Positions 1 through 9,587 of a stretch of 64,000 nucleotides of DNA are shown in pieces. Made by a program: the position numbers and the translations under genes. The notes under the pieces are model-generated. The model worked only from the letters and a program-made list of their open reading frames with translations, did not search any database and had not been told where the DNA came from. The DNA comes from Campylobacter ureolyticus (GTDB lineage: Bacteria > Campylobacterota > Campylobacteria > Campylobacterales > Campylobacteraceae): positions 992,001 to 1,056,000 of the forward strand of contig NZ_CP053832.1 of NCBI RefSeq assembly GCF_013372225.1. Reading direction: 5' to 3'. Numbering within the stretch: position 1 is the stretch's first letter; every line of letters begins with the position of its first letter.

Positions 1-200
1 AAAGAGGAAGTCTTTCTATGGCTCATGCTGGACGCGATACTGGCGGAAGTCAGTTTTTTGTCTGTCACTCGGCTCAACCTCATCTTGATGGTGTGCATAC
101 AGTTTTTGGAAAAGCCATTGATGAAGAGAGTTTAAAAGTAGTTGATAGCATAAGAGTTGGTGATAAGATAAAAACTATCGAGATAAAAGAGAGTTTATAA
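1..200 (+). CDS. Peptidyl-prolyl cis-trans isomerase, cyclophilin type (3' part)
   Basis: C-terminal part of a cyclophilin, which isomerises peptide bonds before proline during protein folding. The frame is open from base 3 to the window edge, so the start lies upstream and the Met codon at 18 is internal. The visible 66 residues include [10 protein letters not shown], then DTGGSQFF and [10 protein letters not shown], which are core cyclophilin active-site and fold motifs; the family is usually about 160-170 residues. A terminator-like hairpin follows at 222-252. The family is certain; cytoplasmic or periplasmic location cannot be judged because the N-terminus is missing. Confidence 0.93.
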   Translation, partial: RGSLSMAHAGRDTGGSQFFVCHSAQPHLDGVHTVFGKAIDEESLKVVDSIRVGDKIKTIEIKESL

Positions 201-221
201 ACTCCAACTTTAAAATAATTA

Positions 222-252
222 AAAAAGAGTTACTTTAATTGTGGCTCTTTTT
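222..252 (+). terminator. Rho-independent terminator after the cyclophilin gene
   Basis: A stem GAGTTAC / GTGGCTC (two G-U pairs, 7-base loop) is extended by A5 on the left and T5 on the right. It lies 22 bases after the stop codon at 200 and before the efflux operon at 423. Confidence 0.7.
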
Positions 253-385
253 ACCACATTAAGCTTTTAAAAAAATGTTTAAAATTTTTAATAAATACCA
301 ATTTTGCAAATATAAATTTTAAAAAGCATAGTTTTAGCTCTTTAAAAAATATATCATAAATTAAATTTAATAGTTAGCGATTTTA

Positions 386-399
386 TGGTATTATTACCA
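386..399. promoter_or_regulatory. Small palindrome overlapping a -10-like box before the efflux operon
   Basis: TGGTA-TTAT-TACCA is a perfect inverted repeat with 5-base arms, 24 bases before the ATG at 423. It contains TATTAT (389-394), a plausible -10 hexamer. Drug-efflux operons are often controlled by TetR-type repressors that bind such palindromes, but no regulator gene is adjacent and the arms are short enough to occur by chance. Confidence 0.3.
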
Positions 400-422
400 C
401 ATCTTAATGTTAGGTTTATAAT

Positions 423-1394
423 ATGAAAAAAGCTGTTACTATTTTACTTATTATTGGTTTTATCATTATTGGATATTTCTTTTTTCAAAAACAAAATTTG
501 CTTAAAAACAATGAGCTTGTCTTTTATGGAAATATTGACTCGCAAACCTCAACACTTTCATTTAGATTTTTAGGTGAAATTTCAGAAATTTATAAAGATG
601 AAGGGAATTTAGTTAAGGCTGGAGATAAGCTTGCAGAACTTGATAAAAGCTATCTTTTAAATAAATTAGATGAACTAAAATCTCAAATTTCATTAAATGA
701 AATAAAACTTTCTAAGCTTGAAAAAGGTTTTAGACAAGAAGATATAGCTAAAGCAAAGGCAAATTTAGATATCTCAAAAGCAAGTTTAAATGAAGCAAGG
801 ATAAGTTTTAATAGACAAGCAAAACTCATAAAACTAAAAGCAACATCACAAGATGCCTATACAAAAGCTAAATCAAACCTAGAAAGTCTTGAAGCAAATT
901 TTGATCTTGCAAAAGCAGAATATGAAAAGCTAAAAAATGGTTATGAAAAAGAAGATATTGCATCACAAATCGAACTTATAAACTCACTTAAAATAAATGC
1001 CGAAAAAATTAAATTAGATATACAAAACTATTCATTGACTTCACCAATTGATGGCATTATACAGACTAAATTTAAAGAAATTGGTGAAATTGCAAACCCG
1101 GGCGAACCCGTTTTTGAAATATCGAAAAAAGATAATTTTTTTGTTAGAGCCTATATAGATGAGCCATACATGGGAAAAATTAAAATTGGAGATAAAGTTT
1201 TAGTGTATTCAGATATTAAAGATGAGCCATATAAAGGCCATATTAGCTTTATTTCAAATGTTGCTGAATTTACACCAAAAAATGTTCAAACTATAAAACT
1301 AAGAGCCGATTTGGTCTATAGATTTAAAGTAGATATTGATAAAAGTGATGATAAGCTAAAACAGGGAATGCCAGTACACATAAAACTAAAATGA
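423..1394 (+). CDS. HlyD/YbhG-type membrane fusion (periplasmic adaptor) protein
   Basis: Adaptor subunit linking an inner-membrane ABC exporter to an outer-membrane channel. The 323-residue protein has one N-terminal anchor helix (about 5-22), a first lipoyl half (about 35-70, with EGNLVKAGDKLAELD), a long charged coiled-coil hairpin (about 72-205), the second lipoyl half starting SPIDGIIQTK, and a beta-barrel region to the end. Length and layout match YbhG/YhiI adaptors (about 330 residues). The stop TGA overlaps the next ATG (ATGA at 1391), so the four export genes at 423-5158 look translationally coupled. The substrate cannot be read from sequence; drugs or lipophilic compounds are the family guess. 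No TolC-like outer-membrane gene is in the window. Confidence 0.93.
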   Translation: MKKAVTILLIIGFIIIGYFFFQKQNLLKNNELVFYGNIDSQTSTLSFRFLGEISEIYKDEGNLVKAGDKLAELDKSYLLNKLDELKSQISLNEIKLSKLEKGFRQEDIAKAKANLDISKASLNEARISFNRQAKLIKLKATSQDAYTKAKSNLESLEANFDLAKAEYEKLKNGYEKEDIASQIELINSLKINAEKIKLDIQNYSLTSPIDGIIQTKFKEIGEIANPGEPVFEISKKDNFFVRAYIDEPYMGKIKIGDKVLVYSDIKDEPYKGHISFISNVAEFTPKNVQTIKLRADLVYRFKVDIDKSDDKLKQGMPVHIKLK

Positions 1395-3034
1395 TAAAAG
1401 CTGTTAATTTAGAAAAGAAATTTAAAAATACAATTGCAATTAACAATATAAGCTTTGAAGCAAAAAGTGGTCTCATAACAGGCTTGGTAGGACCTGATGG
1501 AGCTGGAAAAACAACACTTTTAAGACTTCTTGTTGGTCTTATGAAACCAACTTCTGGAAACCTTGAAGTACTTGGCTTTAAAATGCCAAACTCAAGTCAA
1601 GAATTTTTATCAAGCATTGGATATATGCCTCAAAATTTTGGACTATACGAAGAGCTAAGCTGCTATGAAAACCTAAAGCTTTATGCTACTTTGCAAGATA
1701 TTCAAAACCAAAATGATAGAATAAATGAACTTTTAGAATTTACAAAACTAGCTCCATTTAAAAATAGATTTGCTAAAAATTTAAGTGGTGGAATGAAACA
1801 AAAGCTTGCACTTTCTTGTGCTCTAATAAGAAAGCCAAAACTTCTTTTATTAGATGAGCCCGGAGTTGGGGTTGATCCGATAGCTAGAAAAGAGCTTTGG
1901 AATATGACAAAAGAACTCCAAAAAGATGGTATTACTGTAATTTGGGCAACATCATACCAAGATGAGGCAAATTTATGCGATGAAGTCATAATGCTAAACG
2001 AAGGTGAAATTTTACTTCATGAAAATCCACAAAACGCTAAAAAAATACTTAAAAATAGAGTATTTTTAATAAATATTGATGACAAAAAAACATATCTTGA
2101 TACTCTAAAATCAAACCCAAATATATTGGATGCTTCTATTTTAGGGGATGATATAAAATTTAGTATTAGAAAAAATGCTAAATTTGAAATTCCAAAAAAT
2201 GCTAAAACTATAGAACCAAGTTTTGAAGATCTTTTTTTAGATCTATTAAACCCAAAAAATATAAAAATTTCATCTTTAAAAACAGATATTTTTAAAAGCG
2301 ATAAGCCAGTTATACAAGCCATAAATCTAACTAAGAAATTTGGTGATTTTACAGCTACAAATAATATAAATTTTAGTGTAAATAGTGGAGAAATTTTTGG
2401 GCTTTTGGGGCCAAATGGAGCTGGTAAATCAACTACTTTTAAAATGCTTTGTGGGCTTTTAAAACCAACTAGTGGAAAAGCATTAGTTTTAGGTCAAGAT
2501 TTATATGAAAAAGCTCAAGAAACTAAACAAAAAATAGGCTACATGGCACAAAAATTTTCTCTTTATCAAAATTTAAATCTAACTGATAATTTAGATTTTT
2601 TTGCGGGAATTTATGGTTTAAAAGGAAAGCAAAAAAAAGAAAAAATTGAGAAAATGATAGAAACTTTTGAATTTAAAAAATATCTTAAATCAACTGTTTT
2701 AGAACTTCCACTTGGTATAAAACAACGCCTTAGTTTAGCTTGTGCGATAATGCATGAACCATCAGTATTATTCTTAGATGAGCCTACTAGTGGAGTTGAT
2801 AGTGTAACAAGGCGTGAGTTTTGGACTCATATAAATACTCTTTCAAAAAATGGAGTAAGTGTTATGGTAACAACTCATTTAATGGATGAAGCCGAGCTTT
2901 GCGATAAAATAATGATAATTTATAAAGGCAAAGATATAAAAACTGGATCACCTAGTAAAATAAAAAGTGATATTAAAAACAATGCAACAATGGAGGAAGC
3001 TTTTATAAAGCTTGTAAAAGATTATGAAGATTAA
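1391..3034 (+). CDS. ABC transporter ATP-binding protein with two fused nucleotide-binding domains (YbhF/RbbA-like)
   Basis: Energy subunit of the exporter encoded by its neighbours. Domain 1: Walker A GPDGAGKT (34-41), signature LSGGM (131-135), Walker B LLLLDEP (151-157). Domain 2: Walker A GPNGAGKS (340-347), Walker B VLFLDEP (459-465), switch histidine H496 in TTHLMDE. The domains are complementary: domain 1 has Ser188 where the switch histidine should be (ATSYQDE), and domain 2 has LPLGI (439-443) where the signature should be. In a head-to-tail pair this leaves one complete ATP site and one degenerate site. The 547 residues match the fused-ATPase class served by two separate ABC-2 permeases. 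It overlaps both neighbouring genes. Confidence 0.95.
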   Translation: MIKAVNLEKKFKNTIAINNISFEAKSGLITGLVGPDGAGKTTLLRLLVGLMKPTSGNLEVLGFKMPNSSQEFLSSIGYMPQNFGLYEELSCYENLKLYATLQDIQNQNDRINELLEFTKLAPFKNRFAKNLSGGMKQKLALSCALIRKPKLLLLDEPGVGVDPIARKELWNMTKELQKDGITVIWATSYQDEANLCDEVIMLNEGEILLHENPQNAKKILKNRVFLINIDDKKTYLDTLKSNPNILDASILGDDIKFSIRKNAKFEIPKNAKTIEPSFEDLFLDLLNPKNIKISSLKTDIFKSDKPVIQAINLTKKFGDFTATNNINFSVNSGEIFGLLGPNGAGKSTTFKMLCGLLKPTSGKALVLGQDLYEKAQETKQKIGYMAQKFSLYQNLNLTDNLDFFAGIYGLKGKQKKEKIEKMIETFEFKKYLKSTVLELPLGIKQRLSLACAIMHEPSVLFLDEPTSGVDSVTRREFWTHINTLSKNGVSVMVTTHLMDEAELCDKIMIIYKGKDIKTGSPSKIKSDIKNNATMEEAFIKLVKDYED

Positions 3035-4115
3035 AAATATTAAAGCAATTGCCTATAAAGAAACTTTACAAGTTTTTAGAGATCCAAGTTCTATTTTAAT
3101 TGCTTTTATCTTACCATTAATTTTGCTTTTTTTAATGGGGTATGCTGTTTCGCTTGATTCAAAAAATATTAAATTTGGTATAGTTTCTCATTCAAATCTC
3201 ACAAAGGATTTAATATCAAATTTTATGGCCTCAAAATTTTTTAATACCGAAATTGGAAGTAATAAAGAAGAATTCATACAAAGAATTAAAAAAAATGATA
3301 TAAAAGCACTTTTAATAATAGAAGATGATTTTTATAAAACACACAAAATTCAACTTTTATTAGATGGCAGTGAGCCAAATACAGCAGGACTTATAGCAAA
3401 ATACTCAAGCCAAATCATAAAAAATTGGGAAATTCAAAACAAAATAACAAATAAATTAGAAAAAACAAGCCCTATAAACTTGCAAACTCAAATGAGATTC
3501 AACTCAGAAATTTCAAGTAGATATTTTATAATACCAGGTTCAATTGCAGTTATAATGACACTAATAAGCACACTTTTAACCGCTTTAGTAATAACAAGAG
3601 AGTGGGAAAGAGGCACGATGGAGGCTCTTTTAGCAACGCCAATTAGTATGAATGAAATAATAATTGCAAAACTTATTCCATATCTATTTTTAGCTTTAGG
3701 CTCCATGTTAATGTGCTTTTTAGTTGCATTTTTTTGGTATAACGTTCCTTTTAGAGGTAGTATTTTAATACTTATAATAATGAGTATCGTATATCTTTTT
3801 CCATCTTTGACTATGGGTCTTTTTATTTCATCTTTAACCAAAAGTCAATTTGTATCCGCTCAAGCTGCTATAATAGCTGGTTTTTTACCTGCTTTTTTAA
3901 TTTCAGGAGCTATTTTTGAAATAAATAATATGCCTGAATTGCTTCAGTATTTTTCATATTTAATTCATGCAAGATATTTTGTTAGCTCACTTCAAACAAT
4001 ATTTTTAGTAGGAGATGTATATAAGATATTTATATTTGATATTATTGGGATGACTAGTGTTGGAATATTATTTTTTATACTTGTGAAATTTAAACTAAAA
4101 AGGAGCTTAGATTGA
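3024..4115 (+). CDS. ABC-2 type permease, first of two (YbhS/YhhJ-like)
   Basis: Membrane subunit of the export system. The 363 residues show the ABC-2 layout: one N-terminal helix (about 21-43), a roughly 120-residue external domain, then five C-terminal helices (about 165-190, 211-236, 245-270, 278-297, 336-357). The family motif TREWERGTMEALLATPIS sits between the second and third helices. The ATG at 3024 lies 11 bases inside the ATPase gene, and the stop TGA overlaps the TTG start of the next permease. It most likely forms a heterodimer with that permease (inference). Confidence 0.94.
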   Translation: MKIKNIKAIAYKETLQVFRDPSSILIAFILPLILLFLMGYAVSLDSKNIKFGIVSHSNLTKDLISNFMASKFFNTEIGSNKEEFIQRIKKNDIKALLIIEDDFYKTHKIQLLLDGSEPNTAGLIAKYSSQIIKNWEIQNKITNKLEKTSPINLQTQMRFNSEISSRYFIIPGSIAVIMTLISTLLTALVITREWERGTMEALLATPISMNEIIIAKLIPYLFLALGSMLMCFLVAFFWYNVPFRGSILILIIMSIVYLFPSLTMGLFISSLTKSQFVSAQAAIIAGFLPAFLISGAIFEINNMPELLQYFSYLIHARYFVSSLQTIFLVGDVYKIFIFDIIGMTSVGILFFILVKFKLKRSLD

Positions 4116-5158
4116 GACTTCTTGCACTTATTAAAAAAGAGTTTTTATCCATAATTAAAGATAAGCAAAACTCAATTATTGTTTTTTTAGCTCCACTAAT
4201 TCAGCTTTTAATTTTTTCTTTTTCAATAAATTTAGACATTAAAAATATAGACTTAGCTATTTTTAATCAAAGCAATAGCAAACAAACAAAAGAAATCTTA
4301 TATAAATTTGAAGGCTCAAAATATATTAGAAATATCTATATGGTTAAAAGTTATGAAGAAGCAAATAAACTATTAGAGTTAAAGAAGGCTATTTCTATAG
4401 TTGTTTTTCCACCAAATTTTGGCATTAAAGATAATAATATACAGGTAATATCTGATGGACGCCGCTCAAATTCAGCTCAAATAGCAGAAAGCTATATCCT
4501 ATCAATGACAAATAAAAACAATAATCTTGAAATTAGAAATTTATATAATCCAAATTTAAATAATTATTGGTGGATTTTGCCAAGTGTCTTTGGCTCAGTT
4601 AGCCTAATATCAGCTTTTGCACTAACTGCTATGTCAATAGCCAGAGAAAGAGAACTTGGTACTTTTGATCAAATTTTAGTATCTCCTCTTTCGCCATTTC
4701 AAATAATGCTTGGAAAACTTATTCCTGCGATAATTATAAGTATTTTTAATGCTACTATTATACTTTTAATTGCATTTTTTGGTTTTCATATACCATTGGT
4801 TGGAGATTTATGGCTTTTGTATCTTGGTGTAATAGTATTTTTATTTAGCGTTTGTGGTATTGGTCTTTTTGTCTCATCAATATCAAAAACACAACAACAA
4901 GCAATACTTTATACTTTTGTATTTTTACTACCTTCATTTTTATTATCAGGTTTTGCAACTCCTGTTGAAAATATGCCAAATTGGCTTGAGCCTTTTACAA
5001 ATTTAGTAACTTTAAAATATTACTTGCTATTTTTGAGAAGTATATTTTTAAAAGATATAAGTTTTATTGATAGTTTGAAGTACTTAATACCTATGTTTTT
5101 AATAGGCATAGCCTCTTTTATATTTGCAATGCAATTTTTTAAAAGAAAAAGTAGCTAA
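4112..5158 (+). CDS. ABC-2 type permease, second of two (YbhR-like)
   Basis: Partner permease of the preceding protein, 348 residues with the same layout: first helix about 20-40, external domain to about 150, five C-terminal helices, and the motif ARERELGTFDQILVSPL. The start is TTG at 4112, overlapping the previous stop (TTGA), with an AAGGAGC ribosome site ending seven bases upstream. Two similar but non-identical permeases plus one double ATPase make a full transporter. It closes the operon; I see no strong terminator immediately after it. Confidence 0.94.
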   Translation: MRLLALIKKEFLSIIKDKQNSIIVFLAPLIQLLIFSFSINLDIKNIDLAIFNQSNSKQTKEILYKFEGSKYIRNIYMVKSYEEANKLLELKKAISIVVFPPNFGIKDNNIQVISDGRRSNSAQIAESYILSMTNKNNNLEIRNLYNPNLNNYWWILPSVFGSVSLISAFALTAMSIARERELGTFDQILVSPLSPFQIMLGKLIPAIIISIFNATIILLIAFFGFHIPLVGDLWLLYLGVIVFLFSVCGIGLFVSSISKTQQQAILYTFVFLLPSFLLSGFATPVENMPNWLEPFTNLVTLKYYLLFLRSIFLKDISFIDSLKYLIPMFLIGIASFIFAMQFFKRKSS

Positions 5159-5383
5159 AATTTAACTGCTAATTTTACTTTAAATTTATACCTTGATAAA
5201 AAATCATTTCATCAAGCTTTGAAGCTGATATATGCATATTAAATTCGTGATTTATATATTAATTCAAAATTTCTTTATTTAGCCACACAAAATCATTGAA
5301 AATCAATTTTCATCCTTTTAAAAATATTAATTAAAAGCTGAAATTTTATATAAAAATTCCTAAAAAATTTAATAAATATAAGT

Positions 5384-5389
5384 TATAAT
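5384..5389 (+). promoter_or_regulatory. -10 box of the methyltransferase gene
   Basis: A perfect TATAAT lies 33 bases before the ATG at 5422, in a 263-base gap that is otherwise AT-rich. No convincing -35 box is visible, as is usual for Campylobacter sigma-70 promoters. Confidence 0.45.
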
Positions 5390-5421
5390 AATGATATTGA
5401 TTTTTATAAAAAGGAGAAAAT

Positions 5422-6252
5422 ATGGAAAAGATAAAATTTAGCGATGGAGTTAGTGAGACTTTACTTATAAATTTATATTTTAGAAGTCTTGAAAATTTAG
5501 TTAAAAAACCTATTTTAAAAGATGAGTTTTCAGGTGAAATTGTTAAACACCTAGACTATGATTTTTCTAAATTCGATAAAAGTAAATTGAGCCGTGTTGG
5601 AACAGTAATTAGAGCTAAATTTTTTGATGATGAAATTTTAAAAATAGCAAATGAAGATAAAAGCGAGAATAATGATTTAGTCATCATTCAAGTTGGAGCT
5701 GGGCTTGATACGCGCCCTTTAAGACTTGAAAGTAAAATTTCAAACGCTATTTTTTACGACCTTGACTTGTGTGATGTTATAAATTTACGTGAAAAACTGG
5801 TAAAAAAAGCTAAAAATAACTTTTATATAACATCATCAATGTTTGAAACTACTTGGATGGATGAGCTTGTTAGTAAGCATAAAAATGCTAAATTTATCTT
5901 TGTATTAGAAGGCGTTACAATGTATTTTGAAAAACCTAAATTAAAAGAGTTTTTTAAAAATTTACTTGATAGATTTCATGGTGTTTTAATGGCTGATTTT
6001 TTAAATAAATTTGCTGCAAATTTCCCTCAAAGCCGCCATGATGCCATGAAATTTATAAAAAATGCAAAGTTTAAATTTGGAATTGATAGCGAAGATGAAA
6101 TTTTAGAATTTGATGACAGGCTTAAATTTATTAAAAAAGGTGTAATGTTTGATATGTATAAAAATAGATGGGGAATTTTAGGTTTTATTTTAAGAAATTT
6201 CGTTCCAAAAGTTAAAAACTCATGCAATATGTATATTTTTAAACTAAATTAA
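5422..6252 (+). CDS. Class I SAM-dependent methyltransferase, leucine carboxyl methyltransferase/TcmP-like family
   Basis: Predicted O- or carboxyl-methyltransferase using S-adenosylmethionine. The 276-residue protein has the family's SAM-binding segment GAGLDTRPLRLE followed by an acidic strand (YDLDLCDV), and a later LEGVTMYFE strand typical of this group (PPM1/LCMT and TcmP relatives). An AAGGAG ribosome site precedes the ATG. It has its own -10 box and sits alone between the efflux operon and convergent lpxD. Bacterial members of this family are mostly uncharacterised, so the substrate is unknown; a link to the efflux operon is only positional. Confidence 0.85.
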   Translation: MEKIKFSDGVSETLLINLYFRSLENLVKKPILKDEFSGEIVKHLDYDFSKFDKSKLSRVGTVIRAKFFDDEILKIANEDKSENNDLVIIQVGAGLDTRPLRLESKISNAIFYDLDLCDVINLREKLVKKAKNNFYITSSMFETTWMDELVSKHKNAKFIFVLEGVTMYFEKPKLKEFFKNLLDRFHGVLMADFLNKFAANFPQSRHDAMKFIKNAKFKFGIDSEDEILEFDDRLKFIKKGVMFDMYKNRWGILGFILRNFVPKVKNSCNMYIFKLN

Positions 6253-6278
6253 AAATATTTAAATCATTAAAAGTAAGC

Positions 6279-6308
6279 AAAGAGAGTGAACTTTTAACTC
6301 TCTTTTTT
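6279..6308. terminator. Bidirectional terminator between the methyltransferase and lpxD
   Basis: Perfect 9-base stem AAAGAGAGT / ACTCTCTTT with a 9-base loop, A-rich on the left and T6 on the right, so it can work in both directions between convergent genes. The lpxD stop codon (6294-6296) lies inside the loop. Confidence 0.85.
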
Positions 6309-7247
6309 AAAAAATCGGTGGATTTTAGCATTTATTTTTAGCCACTCTTTTAACTCATATATTGGATGGCCAGCATATTGTTTAAAGCCTTCTAAATTTT
6401 TACTAACCCCACCTCTTGCTGCTATTTGAGCAAAATCTCCAACTTTTACATGTCCAGCAGAGCCACTTTGTCCACCCATTACAACATTTCTGCCAAGTAT
6501 CGTTGAACCAGATATTCCTGTTTGTGAAACTATTAAGCAGTTATTTCCAAGCTCGCAATTATGTCCTACTTGAACAAGGTTATCTATTTTTGTACCAGAT
6601 TTTATAATAGTTGGCTTAAAAACACCTCTATCTATTGTAGTTCCAGCCCCTATTTCAACATCATCTTCTATTATCACATTTCCATTGTGATGAATTTTTA
6701 CATGCTTTCCATCTTTTGTATGAGCATATCCAAAACCATCACTTCCAACAACGCTATTTGCATGAATTATGCAATTATTTCCTATAATTGTGTCATTATA
6801 AATAACAACATTTGGATAAATAATGCAATTTTTACCTATCTTTACATTATCACCAATATAAGCTCCAGGCATTATTAAAGTATTTTCATATATTGATGAG
6901 TCAAACCCAACATAAGCATTTTTCATTATTGTAGCTGTTTTATCGATATTTGCTACATTACCATGCCTAATTAATTCTTTTTTAAAATATTTACTTAAAA
7001 TAGCAAAACTAAGATGTGGGTTTTGGCAAACTAAAACTCTAATATGCTCTGGAACATGATTTAACATTTTTTCACTTACTAAAACAGCTCCTGCTTTAGT
7101 GTGTTCTAGAAATTTGATATTTTTTACTCCATCACAATAACTAAGCTCATTTTCTAAAGCCAAATCAAGTGAATTTATAGCCTTTATGTCAAAATCATCA
7201 CCACTAAACTCAATATTTAATATTTCACAAATTCTACTAAGTAACAT
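6294..7247 (-). CDS. lpxD: UDP-3-O-acylglucosamine N-acyltransferase
   Basis: Third step of lipid A synthesis: moves a 3-hydroxyacyl chain from acyl carrier protein to the amino group of UDP-3-O-acyl-glucosamine. The 317 residues comprise an N-terminal uridine-binding domain (1-100), a left-handed beta-helix of hexapeptide repeats (about 105-280) and a C-terminal helix. The catalytic histidine is H229 in [11 protein letters not shown], and [10 protein letters not shown] precedes it as in other LpxD proteins. It starts one base after the ilvH stop, so it is probably cotranscribed with ilvB-ilvH, an association I also recall in campylobacters. Confidence 0.96.
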   Translation of the reverse strand: MLLSRICEILNIEFSGDDFDIKAINSLDLALENELSYCDGVKNIKFLEHTKAGAVLVSEKMLNHVPEHIRVLVCQNPHLSFAILSKYFKKELIRHGNVANIDKTATIMKNAYVGFDSSIYENTLIMPGAYIGDNVKIGKNCIIYPNVVIYNDTIIGNNCIIHANSVVGSDGFGYAHTKDGKHVKIHHNGNVIIEDDVEIGAGTTIDRGVFKPTIIKSGTKIDNLVQVGHNCELGNNCLIVSQTGISGSTILGRNVVMGGQSGSAGHVKVGDFAQIAARGGVSKNLEGFKQYAGHPIYELKEWLKINAKIHRFFKKES

Positions 7248-7248
7248 T

Positions 7249-7719
7249 TTACATCTCCATTATAACTGAACCACTTCTTACTATATCAATCGGGTTATAT
7301 TTTTTCATAGTTTTTACAAAACTATCTATCCTAAGTGAGTCATCACACGCCATAACTATTAAAATTTCATCATCACTATTTGCAACGCTTCCATTATATG
7401 ATTTTAAAACTGCATCAAGTCCTGAAAGATTTTCTAAAAGCGAAATTTTAACTAATGCCATTTCCTTTTCTACAAATTCCCCTTCTTCTATAACTTTGTA
7501 AATAGGAATTAATTTATAAAGTTGTTTAACTATTTGCTCAAACGCTTTACCATCACCACTTGTTACGATACTAACTCTTGAAAATTCCGTATTTGGAACA
7601 GGAGCAACAGTTAAGCTGTCTATGTTATATCCACGACCAGAAAAAAGACCTACTATCCTTGATAAAACACCGTGCTCGTTTAATACTATAACTGAAATTA
7701 ATCTTCTTTTTTCATTCAT
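7249..7719 (-). CDS. ilvH: Acetolactate synthase small (regulatory) subunit
   Basis: Regulatory partner of the adjacent large subunit in the first common step of valine, leucine and isoleucine synthesis; in this family the small subunit gives valine feedback inhibition. The 156 residues start with an ACT domain ([17 protein letters not shown], then [11 protein letters not shown]) and continue with the conserved second domain, close to the usual 160-165 residues. Nine bases separate it from ilvB upstream and one base from lpxD downstream. Confidence 0.96.
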   Translation of the reverse strand: MNEKRRLISVIVLNEHGVLSRIVGLFSGRGYNIDSLTVAPVPNTEFSRVSIVTSGDGKAFEQIVKQLYKLIPIYKVIEEGEFVEKEMALVKISLLENLSGLDAVLKSYNGSVANSDDEILIVMACDDSLRIDSFVKTMKKYNPIDIVRSGSVIMEM

Positions 7720-7728
7720 TTTAAAACC

Positions 7729-9417
7729 TTATTTAAGTATCATATTATATAACGCACCACCAGCTGGAACCATAGGAACAACATTTTCAAATCTATCTAT
7801 TCTTGCATCAATCAAAGCTGTCTTTTTGCTTTTAATAGCTTCTTTAAGAGCGTTTCTAAACTCATCTTTTGTATTTGCAACAAAACCTTTTCCGCCAAAA
7901 CTTTCAATTAATTTCACAAAATCAGGCTGATTGCTAATGTCAGTTGAAGCAAACCTTTCTTTGTAAAAAAGACTTTGCCACTGTCTTACCATTCCTAAAA
8001 ATTTATTATTTAACACTATATTTATGATAGGAAGTTTGTTTTCACAAATAGTTTGAAATTCTTGTAAATTCATCAATACTCCACCATCTCCATTAAAATT
8101 TACTACAACACCATTTTTATTTGCCATCGCTGCTCCAAGAGCTGCTGGAAGACCATATCCCATGGTTCCTAAACCTCCACTTGTTAAAAGCGTTCTTGGG
8201 TTTTTAAAAGGATAGTATTGAGCCACCCACATTTGATGCTGCCCAACATCAGTTACTATAATAGCTTTTTCATCATCTATAATTTTAGCAGTTTCTTCTA
8301 TCACCCATTGAGGTTTTAAAACTTCATCGCTATCATTAAATTTAAGAGGGTGAATCTTATCATAAGTTTTTAAGATGTTTCTCCACTCTTTAAAAGAGTC
8401 AGAATCGACCTCATTTTTTAATAATGGTATTAAATCCTCAAGCACATTTTTTATATCACCAACTATTGGATAATCAGCATTTATAATCTTAGAAATTGAA
8501 CTTGGATCTATGTCGATATGAATAATTTTTGCATTTTTTGCAAACTCGCTTAATTTTCCAGTTACTCTATCATCAAATCTTGCGCCAATGCAAAATATCA
8601 AATCAGCTTCACTCATAGCCATATTTGCAGCATATTTGCCATGCATTCCGACCATTCCAAGATTTAATTCATCATCACTTCTTAAAACTCCAAGTGCCAT
8701 TAGTGTTTCAACTGCAGGAATTTTTGAAATTTCTGATAGTTTTCTAATCTCATTTGTTGCATTTGAACTAATTACTCCACCACCTAAGTATAAAAGAGGT
8801 TTTTTTGATTTTGATATTAAATTTACAGCTTTTTTAATCTGTCTTTGATTTCCTTTATAGGTTGGTTTATATGTTTTCATTGAAATTTCTTCTGGATAGC
8901 AAAACTCACCAAGAGCAGCACTTATATCTTTTGGGATGTCAATGTGAACTGGACCAGGTCTGCCACTTCTTGCAATATAAAAAGCCTCTTTTAATACTCT
9001 TGGAAGCTCTTCAATGGTTTTTACTAAATAATTATGTTTAACACATGGTCTTGAAATTCCAACAGCATCAATTTCTTGAAAAGCATCTGTTCCAATGAGT
9101 GAATTAGCTACTTGGCCACTTATTAATACAAGTGGTATTGAATCCATATATGCAGTTGCAAGTCCTGTTATTGTATTTGTAAATCCAGGACCACTTGTTA
9201 CTATGCAAACTCCAACTTTTCCAGTTACTCTTGCATATCCATCGGCTGCGTGGGCTGCAGCTTGCTCATGTCTAGTTAAAATAAGCTCAAAATCTTTCTC
9301 ATCATAAGTTGCATCAAATATATTTAATGCTGCCCCTCCTGGATATCCAAAAACTACTTTTACGCCTTCGTTTTTTAGTGCTTGCATTATCATTTGTGAA
9401 CCAGTAAGCTTTGACAT
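7729..9417 (-). CDS. ilvB: Acetolactate synthase large (catalytic) subunit
   Basis: Thiamine-diphosphate enzyme that condenses two pyruvates to acetolactate, or pyruvate with 2-oxobutyrate. The 562 residues show the three-domain layout: N-terminal pyrimidine-binding domain with catalytic Glu51 in [16 protein letters not shown], a central FAD-type domain, and a C-terminal diphosphate domain with GDGGVLMN...NIVLNN. It is the promoter-proximal gene of ilvB-ilvH-lpxD. An inverted repeat overlaps its likely -10 box at 9445-9466. Confidence 0.97.
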   Translation of the reverse strand: MSKLTGSQMIMQALKNEGVKVVFGYPGGAALNIFDATYDEKDFELILTRHEQAAAHAADGYARVTGKVGVCIVTSGPGFTNTITGLATAYMDSIPLVLISGQVANSLIGTDAFQEIDAVGISRPCVKHNYLVKTIEELPRVLKEAFYIARSGRPGPVHIDIPKDISAALGEFCYPEEISMKTYKPTYKGNQRQIKKAVNLISKSKKPLLYLGGGVISSNATNEIRKLSEISKIPAVETLMALGVLRSDDELNLGMVGMHGKYAANMAMSEADLIFCIGARFDDRVTGKLSEFAKNAKIIHIDIDPSSISKIINADYPIVGDIKNVLEDLIPLLKNEVDSDSFKEWRNILKTYDKIHPLKFNDSDEVLKPQWVIEETAKIIDDEKAIIVTDVGQHQMWVAQYYPFKNPRTLLTSGGLGTMGYGLPAALGAAMANKNGVVVNFNGDGGVLMNLQEFQTICENKLPIINIVLNNKFLGMVRQWQSLFYKERFASTDISNQPDFVKLIESFGGKGFVANTKDEFRNALKEAIKSKKTALIDARIDRFENVVPMVPAGGALYNMILK

Positions 9418-9444
9418 TTTGTTTTTACCTTTAAAATAAAATGC

Positions 9445-9466
9445 AATATTGTATCAAAACAATATT
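9445..9466 (-). promoter_or_regulatory. Inverted repeat overlapping the probable ilvB -10 box
   Basis: AATATTG-N8-CAATATT has perfect 7-base arms, 28 bases upstream of the ilvB start. On the minus strand TACAAT (9448-9453) lies within it and could be the -10 box. This geometry would suit an operator, but the arms are AT-rich and no regulator gene is nearby. Confidence 0.4.
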
Positions 9467-9587
9467 AATTTAAAATGATAAACTTAGTTAAATTTTATAA
9501 GTTTTTAGACTAAATTTAGCTAAATTTATATGCTTTTTATAAAATTATAACTACAATATACAGAAATAACAATCAAAAGGAGTTTTT

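Noticed and set aside
7622-7930. Open frame spanning the ilvH-ilvB junction on the plus strand
   Set aside because: It is antisense to two well-conserved genes and has no plausible signals or motifs.
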